Source: Acidobacteriota bacterium (GTDB lineage Bacteria; Acidobacteriota; Holophagae; Acanthopleuribacterales; Acanthopleuribacteraceae). Taken from it: 64,000 nucleotides of DNA. The DNA is taken from positions 19,930-83,929 of the forward strand of contig JASJCB010000041.1 in assembly GCA_030066195.1 (NCBI GenBank). The letters are read 5' to 3'. Of the stretch, positions 15,001-19,322 are shown in pieces. A model generated the notes under the pieces. That model was not told the origin of the DNA. It was given only the letters and a program-made list of their open reading frames with translations, and ran no database searches. A program made the position numbers and the translations under genes. How positions within the stretch are numbered: the first letter of the stretch is position 1; each line of letters opens with the position of its first letter.

Positions 15001-18000
15001 CCGCCTTGTGCCTCCCCGATCCCGGCGAACACACCTCCCGCGCCTTGCTGAGCCGGCTTCAAGAACAGCACGTCACCATCATCCACACGGTGCCCTCGAT
15101 GGTGACGTTCTGGCTGCATGAGGATACGGACGGGATCGACCTGAGCAGCTTGCGTTATCTCTTCCTCTCCGGCGAACCGCTGACCGGAAGCCTTGTTCAA
15201 CGCTGGCGGGCGGCGTTCCCCAGCGCCGGCGATATCGTCAATTTCTACGGCCCGACTGAAACCACTATGATCAAGTCGTTCTACACCGTCCCCGGTGAGG
15301 TCGATGAAGGCAATCTGCCGGTGGGCATCCCCCTTCCCCAAACCCAGCTGCTGGTATTGCGTGAAGACAGCAGCCCGTGCGGTGTCGGCGAATTGGGTCA
15401 AGTGGTCATTCGCACGCCGTTCAGAGGTTTGGGTTATTGGCAATTGAGCAGTCAAAAGGAGCCCTGTTACCTGGTCAACCCGCATGGCGCCGATTCCGGT
15501 GACCTGCTGTACGAGACGGGTGATGCCGGTCGTTACCGTCCCGACGGCCTGCTTGAAATACTTGGCCGCCTGGACGATCAGCTAAAGATACGCGGCGTCC
15601 GCATCGAACCCGGTGAGATCGAGGCCGGGTTGGAAGCCCACCCGTCAGTCTCTCTGGCCGCGGTGGTGGCAAAACCCGCGCCCACCGGACTCGGCAAACG
15701 CCTGGTTGCCTACCTGCGCACGGAGGGCGATTTGGTCCCCGAGCCCCGGTCCTTCCTTTTGAAACGTCTACCCGAAACGCATGTTCCCTCTCTTTTCGTT
15801 TGCTTGGATGAATTGCCGCTGACGGCCACGGGCAAGATTGACCGCCAGGCATTGCCCGAGCCCGACACCTTGCCGGCTGCCGGTGGACAAGAAAGTGAGA
15901 AGACCCTGCCGCGGACAGCCACCGAGACGGTTCTGGCGGGCATTTGGGCCGAATTGTTGGGTATCGAGGAACCCGGTGTTGAAGACGATTTTTTCAGGAT
16001 CGGCGGCTTCTCGCTGCTGGGCATTCAGATGCTGGCGCGGATCCGCGAGGTCTTCCAGGTGGACATTGGACTGGTCAATCTGTTCAAGACGCCGACCATC
16101 GCGGCGTTGGCTGAATTGGTGGATCACGCCGGAAGACAGGCCGCGCCTCTTTCCGTCCCGGAACCGGTCCCCCGCGACCGGCATTTGCCGCTTTCCTTTG
16201 CGCAGCAAAGGCTTTGGTTCCTCGATCGTTTGGGCGCCGGCGGCGCCTATCACATTCCAGTAGCGCTATACCTGGACGGCGCGTTGAACACCGATGCCTT
16301 CGCGCGGGCGGTTGCCGCTCTGGTTGCCCGCCAGGAAGGCTTACGCACCTGTTTCCCGGTAGTCGACGGTGAACCCCGCCAACACATCTTACCTGAGGGT
16401 CCCGCGTTAAACCTGGTCGACTTGCGTGGACTTCCCGATGTCGAGTGCGATGCCCGTGCGCGGCAACTGGCAGAGGAAGTCGCCCAGCGACCGTTCGACC
16501 TGGAACGCGGCCCGCTTTTCCGTATGGCCCTGCTACGCATGAGCGATGACCGATGCATGTTGGTCATCTGCCAGCATCACATTATCTCGGACTGGTGGTC
16601 ACTGGTGGTGTTCGTGCGCGAACTCACGGCCCTGTACGCCGTCGATAACAGCGCGCTTGGGGAAGAAGACGCTACGGACATGCTCCCGTCATTGCCCATC
16701 CAATACGCGGATTTTTCCGTCTGGCAACGGCAACATGTCGACGGTGAAGTGCTCCGGGAACAACGCGCCTACTGGGTCGACAGGCTGCAGGACATGCCCA
16801 TGGAACTGGCGCTTGCCACCGACCGGCCCCGGCCCCCTGTACCGAGTCACCACGGCGGACGCGAAACGATAGCCGTTCCCGTGGAGTTGGCGCAAGCGCT
16901 GAAGCATCTGGCGGCTGAGCAGGGCGTCACGCTCTTTATTTTGTGTGAAGCGGTGTTTGCAGTTCTGCTTTGCCGTTATACTGACCAACGGGACTTTGGT
17001 GTGGGTACCGCGATTGCCAACCGCGACCTGCCCGAGGTCAAAAACCTGATCGGTTTCTTCGTCAATACCCTCGTATTGCGGAACCAACTCGAAGATCGGG
17101 AAGGCTTCGACGTCTTCTTGAAACGCCTTCGTCGGCACACGGTGGAAGCCTTCGCGCATGCGGATCTCCCCTTTGAACAAGTGGTCGAAGCGGTGGGCGG
17201 CCGGGTTACGAACAACCATCAGCCGCTCTTCCAGGTAATGTTCGACTATGAGCATACCCAGGGATTGGCCACGCAACTTCCCGGCCTGAACCTTGCCCCG
17301 GTGCCCCTGGGCTACCAGATGTCCAAATTCGATTTGTCAGTCAGAGTCTTTGAGGACAGTCATAGTCTGACGACCTCCTGGGAATACAGTGCGGATCTGT
17401 TCGAGGCATCCACCATTCAACGCATGTGCGGTCACTACCAGCGCTTGCTGGAGGCAGTTGTCAACGACCCGTCCTGCCGGCTTTCGCAACTCCCGCTGCT
17501 CTCCGATGTGGAGCGTAAGCAACTGCTGGAGGACTGGAACGTCCCCTTCCTGCCGCCTTATGACAGTGTTCTTTTCCATCAACGCGTGGCGGAGCACGCC
17601 CACCGGAACCCCGAGGCGACAGCACTGATTAAAGACCGCGAAGACACCGAACCGGGTCAGATGAACTATGCAACCCTCGATCGCCGCGCCAACCATCTGG
17701 CCTTTGTGTTGCGGGAGGCAGGTCTCGAACGGGAACAACCGGTCGGCGTCCTGGCGGGTCGTACAGAGGAGGCAATCATTGCTTTGCTTGCCATTCTCAA
17801 GGCGGGCGGCGCCTACCTGCCCCTCGACCCCTCCCTGCCGGAAGAGCGGCTCGCCTACATGATGGCGGATGCGGAAGCGGCCCTGGTGGTCACGGCTGCC
17901 GACACCGAACCACCGACCGGATTCACCTGTCTGGGTGTTCCAGAAGCCGAGCGGGACGAGCCGCCGTGCGTCACCATTTACCCGCAACAGGCAGCCTATC

Positions 18001-19322
18001 TCATCTTTACCTCCGGCACCACGGGCCGGCCCAAGGGTGCGGTCTTGACCCACGCCAACCTGGCGAACCTGGCGGAAACCCAGCGGCAAGCTCTGCCCCT
18101 GGATGCGGCGACACGCGTCCTGCGATTCGCCTCGCCGGGTTTTGACGCCTCGATCTGGGAAACGGTCCTGGCCCTGGACAATGGCGCCGTCCTGTGTCTG
18201 GCCGAGCCCGACCGATTGCTGGGTTCCCTGGAAGAGACCGTCGCCCGCACGGGCGTCACCCATGCCCTGTTGCCGCCCACCACCCTTGCCGGCCTTGAGG
18301 GTGACCTGTCCTCGGTCGGGGTTCTGGTCTCGGGCGGCGAAGCCTGTACCGCCGAACTGGCCGCGCGATGGTCCCACGGGCGGCGCTTTTTCAATGCCTA
18401 CGGACCCACCGAAACGACGGTCTGGGCGACCTTGGCCAAGGTCGCGCGGACGGGCCCCCCGCCCATCGGCAGACCGCTTCAAGGCTCCCCGGTCTACCTG
18501 CTGGACCCCTGTTTGGGGCCGGTTCCTCGCGGCGCGCCCGGTCGGTTGTTCATCGCGGGCCGGGCCTTGGGCCGCGGTTACAACGGCCGGCCAGCCCTCA
18601 CCGCGGCGGTCTGGCTGCCCAATCCCTTCGGTCCGCCCGGCTCGCGGATGTACTGCAGCGGTGACCGGGCTCGTCATCTGGCCGACGGCCGGATCGACTT
18701 CCTGGGCCGCATCGATCACCAGGTCAAGCTGCGCGGCTACCGCATCGAGCCCGGCGAGATCGAGCATGCGCTCACCGCCCTGCCCGGGGTGACCCGAGCC
18801 GTGGTTCAGGTACGCGGTGAGGATCTGACGCGCCGCCTGGTCGCCTGGGTCAGCGGGGCCCCCGGTTTGGAGACCCGCGAGCTGCAACGGCAACTGGGCC
18901 GGAGCCTGCCCGCTTACATGGTTCCCCAGAGCTTCGTGATCATGAACGCCTTGCCGCTGACCCAAAGCGGCAAACTGGACCGTGCGGCTCTGCCCGACCC
19001 GGCTCTAGCAGGTCGGGACAATGCGTTTCTGCCCCCGGAGCGGGACATCGAGGTAGCCGTGGCCGGTATCTGGCGGGAACTGCTTCGCCTGGAAAAGGTG
19101 AGCCTTAACGACAACTTTTTTGAATTGGGCGGTAATTCGCTCATGGCTATACGCGTCATCACACGCGTGCAAAATAGATTTGGAATTACGCTGCCGCTGG
19201 CTCGGATCTTCGAAGATCCGACGCTCATGGGCTTTGCCGGTATTGTGGAAACACTCATACCGGCGGCCCGGACATCGGGCGAAGAAGATGACGATCCCGA
19301 GGTAGAGGAGGGAAGGATATGA
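3..19322 (+). CDS. Multimodular non-ribosomal peptide synthetase, 5'-truncated by the window edge
   Basis: Cytoplasmic peptide-assembly megasynthetase. The reading frame is open from base 3 and begins inside a carrier domain whose twin (T5) follows an A domain, so the true start lies upstream. The TTG at 96 lies inside that domain and is not a start. Domain order is T0-(C-A-T)x6, with no E, MT, Cy or TE domain seen. Carrier serines sit in GGFSLL (T0, T5), GGHSLL (T1-T4) and GGNSLM (T6). C domains carry HHxxxDG, except C1 and C6, which read HHIISDW. All six A domains keep the SGS/TTGxPK loop and the A10 lysine. The tail is acidic and ends EVEEGRI, probably a docking tail for the TubC_N domain of the next protein. 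The stop overlaps the next start (ATGA at 19319). I am sure of the family; the product is inferred. Confidence 0.97.
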   Translation, partial: DTLQVAGGEQEEKLPPRTATETVLAGIWAELLGVEEPGVKNDFFRIGGFSLLGIQMLARVREVFKVDIGLVNLFETPTIAALAELVDNARLQPAPVSAPHPIPRDGDLPLSFAQKRLWFLDNLGAGGAYHIPAALYLDGALDTRAFARAVAGLVDRQESLRTSFPIVAGEPRQHISTDIPELTLIDLRGLAGSEPHARAQQLAREVALRPFDLERGPLFRLALLRISDTRCLLAVCQHHIISDWWSLVVLVRELTALYAVESGVLSEEDAADMVPPLPIQYADFSAWQLQHIEGVVLRKQLDYWRNRLQGMPAELALVSDRPRPAAPSHRGGRETIAIEADLELALKRLAAEQGVTLFILCEAVFAVLLYRHTDQRDFAVGTAIANRDLPEVKNLIGFFVNTLVLRNQLDEMEGFDVFLKRLRRHTVDAFAHADLPFEQVVEAVGGRGANNHQPLFQVMFGYEHAHGQDPPLAGLTLTPAPLTYQPAKFDLSARVYEDNHGLTMSWEYSADLFDASTIQRMGSHYLRLLEAVTDNASCPLSRLPLLSDEERDFLLVTCNQTHFDDPHGTVLTASCSAQQHFERHAVDQPDAEALYSEEGSLSYAELDAHANGLAGRLQAMGVGPEVAVGIFMNRSLKTAVSWLAVLKAGGFFVQLDTESPTERLAGIVEDAGIQIIITGPELESSLPGGSRDLIVLEGLPAVSADRPSCRAGAMNSAYMIFTSGSTGRPKGVQVSHRSLFNYPHAMALVSGMDGSDRLLQFVSLSFDAAVHEYFSAWSLGATLVLRNEAMLATSQDFLAACDAWGVTVLSIPVPYIHQIGKDLADGRAALPASIRMVMFGGERPQPDLLAAWRGHAPHVPVFNMYGPSEATVTATGWEVDDNMLGDILPIGKPLRHVRTHVLSKFLEPQPIGVPGELCIAGVGLARGYLGRSAETAQRFIPYPGDLHGDGEPGRRLYRTGDLARYLSDGNLEFLGRVDHQVKVRGFRVELGEIESRLAAMKEVIRCAVLIKEKQTERQHLVAFIQAEAAAANGLAAKARAYLESKLPEYMVPSLYVVRDELPLTASEKVDRAALADLEVEQPAIGEEAVAPRTPVEEVLAAIWCGVLDRPFIGVNENFFELGGHSLLATRLITHVRDSFRTEMTLRDLFETPTIEAFARRLERRQREREDLTLPPIEPVQRDGDVSVPLTLVQQRLWFLHKLEGKSATYNMVAMLRLSGPISVRALNESLERLLTRHEILGTTFREVDGFPLQVPGGARPRLKLVDMSDPDEAYAQRLAEAETQTGFDLARGPLLRATLLRLQPDLHLCVINMHHIVSDGWSMSIVVRDLMAAYDEQLGSGSRDVAAGQFQYADYAFWQQRELTGAVLDRQLTYWKQHLTGAPTLDLPTDRPRPPFAGHRGKATSIILPADLGRGLKALSYRNGVSLFMTLIAGFKLLLARRTGQRDIVIGAPSAGRHYAGTEDLVGFFINNLVLRTNLEADDAPLDFEGLLARTRDVVLGAHEHQDLPFEKLVEELQPERDQSRNPLFQVYFNMVNLPATQLRIPLVDIESLAAGEVGSKFDLTLYAVERDDILHLEARYNPDLFDEANMDAFLDQYRHVLQQAVDRPQKDVETFDLITPATQSCLPDPGTPLDNTWRGAVHELFAAHAQRRPERIALVYAGRQWRYGQLDDLSNRLANRLISAGLRPGDPVAVYAAREATLVPAVLAVLKAGGVFIITDPAYPSDKLAEILEAAQPKAWLQLEAAGLLPAELEPYLTGIDVRLSLPCAEPEAMTAFLADDEAVPPRVPLEPDSHAYVAFTSGSTGKPKGIVGRHGPLTYFMPWLETRFAMTADDRFSMLSGLAHDPLQRDMFTPLCLGATLCIPEPDDIAPHRLAAWMVEQEVTIAHLTPAMSQILTDAGEDRPLTSLRLAFVTGDVLTGRDVDRIGVLAPTSDVVNFYGTTETQRSVGCYVASAGRKATEREVMPLGKGIDGVQLLVLNGQNRLAGIGEPGEIHVRARHLAAGYLGDPELTAARFVVNPFTGGEGDRLYKTGDLGRYLADGTVTFAGRADFQVKIRGFRIELGEIEGRLSRHQAVREARVLYHRGGPGGPYLAAYVQLESGHEDVTPDELRTYLAQKLPDYTVPAAYALLPELPLTPNGKVDREALMRMKTVRPVSSSAVAAAPPCNAREEMLLRIWREILVTPIDNVHANFFQLGGHSLLATRVISAVARETGVLISLRRFFEAPTIAGLAALIEAGGDRATVKPPLQPLARGHDRLPLSFAQSRLWLIHQLQPESAAYHLPAGVRARGELDLAALQQSIDFLCARHASLRTVFVNTGEEPLQYILPKIDLQLTVEDLSDDPERLQEKLDEEARLPFDLERGPLFRARLFKLAPNDHVLRFTMHHIITDGWSTGILVQEVSACYRAFSRGETPELPVLPVQYPDFAVWQRNWLRDEILAEQLAYWKRLLTGVPPLNLPTDFPRPARAGGSGERIWTQFSRETGERLNEFARQREVTPFMLLLTAWQVLLHRYSGQDDVTVGVPIANRNQAEIENLIGFFVNTLALRTALDGELAFSTLLTRARDLALEAFAHQDLPFEVVVEHLGIPRDISRHPVFQVAFGFQNVPRAKLDLGNLVLEGVESRTNAAQFDLALQLYERHEGISISWTWRTDLWRRETIEAMHGHLTRLLTAVLADPEQPIGRIDLLTEGEREQLLKEWNVPILPAHDGVLFHQRLEEHARRNPKATALTKENEGTEPSRMSYATLDRRANHLAFVLQELGLEREQPVGVLAGRTEEALIALPAILKAGGAYLPLDPAYPAERLTYMMEDAGATILITAAEAEPPTGFTYLSVPQAERAEAPRVTIDPEQAAYVIYTSGTTGRPKGAILTHAGLANLAETQRQALPLDAETRVLRFASPGFDASIWETVLALHNGAALCLAEPERLLGFALEETVARLGVTHAVLPPTLLAGLDGELPSIKVLVSAGEACSAELAARWSPGRRFYNAYGPTEATVWATQAEVDQPGTPPIGRPFPGSPVYLLDPYLEPVPRGIPGQLFIAGRALGRGYHGQPALTAASWLPNPFGPAGSRLYSSGDLARYRPDGQIEFLGRIDNQVKLRGYRIELAEIESVLNALPGVRRAHVLVRGEGMHRRLAAYVTGAPNLEAATLQEQLTRLLPAFMVPTAYMVLDRFPLTASGKVDRAALPEPDQPQQQAVAPRTPLEEMLAGIWTRVLGLEPVSVHADFFDLGGHSLLATRVVSAVRKDLGVELSLRSFFEAPTVAGLAGLVDTCLVRPKEAPPLLPREAGLDQLPLSFAQSRLWLIDQLQPGSHAYHLPATVRLRGKLDLTALQRGIALICERHEALRTVFPRIDEEPVQLVLPKIEVTPATEDLSAEPAGARETLLQRRLQEEARLPFDLAEGPLLRASLFKLAEDDHVLRFTMHHIITDGWSMGLLISELSACYRAFSAGDRPELPALPLQYPDFAVWQRNWLRGETLDRHLAFWQNLLAGGPQLELPTDFLRPALTGYEGDRVQARLSPAVTAQLKHLARERGVTLFMLLLTAYKVLLHRYSGQDDVTVGVPIANRNHAETENLIGFFVNTLALRGQTPDSHSFDALLARVRELTLDAYAHQDVPFEAVVDHLGVPRDTSRHPVFQVVFTMQNAPRSDLDLGDIELQNMSGHSGAAQFDLTLQAFEQDGGIGLVWSYRTDLWRAATIEAMSAHLERLLQAVITDPRQAVGRIDLLNDTERERVLIDWNVPFADTPVGTLLHQSMAHHAAQRPQEPAIIVDRADDDPVCIDYRTLYRRVNQMAHQLRLRGLRAEQPVGVLAGRTPEAVIAMLGVLAAGGAYLPLDPDYPRERLRFMVEDAGASLLIDAAGGALLEAIDCMTVPDGERVDAPQGVILPEQAAYIIYTSGTTGRPKGAVLTHAGLANLAEAQQQALPIDTGTRVLRFASPGFDASIWEKTLAFANGASLCLVRPDSLTGPALEEAVARLNVTHALLPPTTLASLEGELSTIEVLVSGGEACSTELAARWSSGRRFFNAYGPTEATVWATLADCDGTGTPPIGRPLTNSPVYLLDRYMAPVPPGIPGRLFVAGRAPGRGYRGRSALTAAAWLPNPFGPSGSRMYDSGDLARFRPDGQIEFLGRIDHQVKLRGYRIEPGEIEHALTAQPGVRQALVLVRGEGMHRRLVTYVTGAPNLETTALREELTRLLPAYMVPSVYVVLEQFPLTVAGKVDRAALPEPEQHLSQMIAPRTAGEEVLAAIWCDVLDRTSVGVNENFFELGGHSLLATRLITRVRDSFHTEMNLRDLFEAPTIESFVRRLESRQIEHENLILPAIEPAQEDRGSSAPLTLSQQRLWFLHQLEGTSPTYNMAAMLRLSGPLSISALTESLKRLLARHEILTTIFSETAGLPRQVTGCARPRLQLVDMSGLDEARARRLAEVETQTGFDLARGPLMRATLIRLQPDLHLCVINMHHIVSDGWSMSIVVRELMAAYTERFGTDSREMDKEAAISRIQYADYALWQQRWPAGVLDRQLTYWKQHLAGAPVLDLPTDRPRPPFPGHRGKTAGILLSEELGRGLKALSHRNGVSLFMTLVAGFKLLLARRTGQRDIVIGAPSAGRHYAGTEDLVGFFINNLVLRTSLEAGDEPLSFGGLLARTRDVVLGAHEHQDLPFEKLVEELQPERDLSRNPLFQVFFNMLNLPAAQLRIPLVDIESLATGEIGSKFDLTLYAVERDDVLQLQAHYNPDLFDRANMVTFLDQYRHVLQQAVDQPQRDVEAFDLITPATRACLPDPAAIQEEPEFDSVVTRFGAMVARYRRRPALIQGERIITYGELTGLVNRMAAALTARGLCAGEVVAIHGPAGPELVAGMLAALTCRGVLLTLDPTLPVQRRRLMLDEAGPGVLLDLDGGAAEPAEGRPGLRYLDVGALGEYEASEYDRPLPGPNDPTHLFFTSGSTGIPKACVGSSKSLAHFIAWQRQQFGVTPADRVAQLARLSFDALLRDVFLPLTSGAALCLPDPGEHTSRALLSRLQEQHVTIIHTVPSMVTFWLHEDTDGIDLSSLRYLFLSGEPLTGSLVQRWRAAFPSAGDIVNFYGPTETTMIKSFYTVPGEVDEGNLPVGIPLPQTQLLVLREDSSPCGVGELGQVVIRTPFRGLGYWQLSSQKEPCYLVNPHGADSGDLLYETGDAGRYRPDGLLEILGRLDDQLKIRGVRIEPGEIEAGLEAHPSVSLAAVVAKPAPTGLGKRLVAYLRTEGDLVPEPRSFLLKRLPETHVPSLFVCLDELPLTATGKIDRQALPEPDTLPAAGGQESEKTLPRTATETVLAGIWAELLGIEEPGVEDDFFRIGGFSLLGIQMLARIREVFQVDIGLVNLFKTPTIAALAELVDHAGRQAAPLSVPEPVPRDRHLPLSFAQQRLWFLDRLGAGGAYHIPVALYLDGALNTDAFARAVAALVARQEGLRTCFPVVDGEPRQHILPEGPALNLVDLRGLPDVECDARARQLAEEVAQRPFDLERGPLFRMALLRMSDDRCMLVICQHHIISDWWSLVVFVRELTALYAVDNSALGEEDATDMLPSLPIQYADFSVWQRQHVDGEVLREQRAYWVDRLQDMPMELALATDRPRPPVPSHHGGRETIAVPVELAQALKHLAAEQGVTLFILCEAVFAVLLCRYTDQRDFGVGTAIANRDLPEVKNLIGFFVNTLVLRNQLEDREGFDVFLKRLRRHTVEAFAHADLPFEQVVEAVGGRVTNNHQPLFQVMFDYEHTQGLATQLPGLNLAPVPLGYQMSKFDLSVRVFEDSHSLTTSWEYSADLFEASTIQRMCGHYQRLLEAVVNDPSCRLSQLPLLSDVERKQLLEDWNVPFLPPYDSVLFHQRVAEHAHRNPEATALIKDREDTEPGQMNYATLDRRANHLAFVLREAGLEREQPVGVLAGRTEEAIIALLAILKAGGAYLPLDPSLPEERLAYMMADAEAALVVTAADTEPPTGFTCLGVPEAERDEPPCVTIYPQQAAYLIFTSGTTGRPKGAVLTHANLANLAETQRQALPLDAATRVLRFASPGFDASIWETVLALDNGAVLCLAEPDRLLGSLEETVARTGVTHALLPPTTLAGLEGDLSSVGVLVSGGEACTAELAARWSHGRRFFNAYGPTETTVWATLAKVARTGPPPIGRPLQGSPVYLLDPCLGPVPRGAPGRLFIAGRALGRGYNGRPALTAAVWLPNPFGPPGSRMYCSGDRARHLADGRIDFLGRIDHQVKLRGYRIEPGEIEHALTALPGVTRAVVQVRGEDLTRRLVAWVSGAPGLETRELQRQLGRSLPAYMVPQSFVIMNALPLTQSGKLDRAALPDPALAGRDNAFLPPERDIEVAVAGIWRELLRLEKVSLNDNFFELGGNSLMAIRVITRVQNRFGITLPLARIFEDPTLMGFAGIVETLIPAARTSGEEDDDPEVEEGRI
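318..3490 (+). other. NRPS module 1 (C1-A1-T1)
   Basis: C1 spans about 318-1660, with active-site motif HHIISDW near 714-731; the usual glycine after Asp is Trp. A1 spans about 1730-3210, with P-loop near 2165-2195. My by-eye specificity code is DAHSMGMVTK, which matches no code I remember, so the substrate is unassigned. The A10 motif reads SEKVDR, with Glu replacing the usual Gly but the lysine kept. T1 spans about 3283-3490, with its serine in GGHSLL near 3366. Confidence 0.85.
3560..6720 (+). other. NRPS module 2 (C2-A2-T2), Lys2-type adenylation domain
   Basis: C2 (about 3560-4860) has HHIVSDGWS. A2 (about 4920-6440) has the A4 stretch AHDPLQRDMF and the A5 stretch FYGTTETQRS, which are hallmarks of the Lys2/alpha-aminoadipate reductase A-domain branch. 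My by-eye code DPRHFTFRSK is close to the Lys2 code as I remember it (DPRHFVMRAK). The arginine would pair with a side-chain carboxylate, so aminoadipate or a related acid is the best guess. T2 spans about 6500-6720. Confidence 0.8.
6780..9810 (+). other. NRPS module 3 (C3-A3-T3), apolar residue predicted
   Basis: C3 (about 6780-8090) has HHIITDGWS. A3 (about 8140-9560) has FDASIWE and an NAYGPTEATVW core. The by-eye code DAWVVAAVWK shares seven positions with remembered Phe (DAWTIAAVCK) and Val (DAWMFAAVLK) codes, so an apolar side chain is likely but its identity is open. T3 spans about 9600-9810. A3 is a close relative of A4 and A6 in the same protein. Confidence 0.8.
9880..12930 (+). other. 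NRPS module 4 (C4-A4-T4), Leu-like
   Basis: C4 (about 9880-11200) has HHIITDGWS. A4 (about 11250-12680) gives the by-eye code DAWLVGAVWK, differing at two positions from the remembered second leucine code (DAWLYGAVMK). It is identical to the code read for A6, so modules 4 and 6 should load the same amino acid. T4 (about 12715-12930) closely resembles T1. Confidence 0.8.
13010..16120 (+). other. NRPS module 5 (C5-A5-T5), second Lys2-type relative
   Basis: C5 (about 13010-14310) is a near copy of C2. A5 (about 14370-15850) gives the by-eye code DARHFSFMIK. It shares Arg at the 239-equivalent, His at the 278-equivalent and Phe at the 299- and 322-equivalents with A2, but the rest of A5 is divergent and its loop reads GIPKA instead of xPKG. 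Substrate unassigned; an acidic or polar acid is possible. T5 (about 15900-16120) is nearly the same as the carrier at the left edge of the window. Confidence 0.78.
16185..19260 (+). other. NRPS module 6 (C6-A6-T6), Leu-like
   Basis: C6 (about 16185-17510) is a near copy of C1, including HHIISDW. Immediately after it the sequence switches to the A3/A4 type: A6 (about 17560-18990) has code DAWLVGAVWK. T6 (about 19040-19260) carries GGNSLM and differs from the other carriers, as expected for a carrier that hands over to another protein. Confidence 0.8.
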
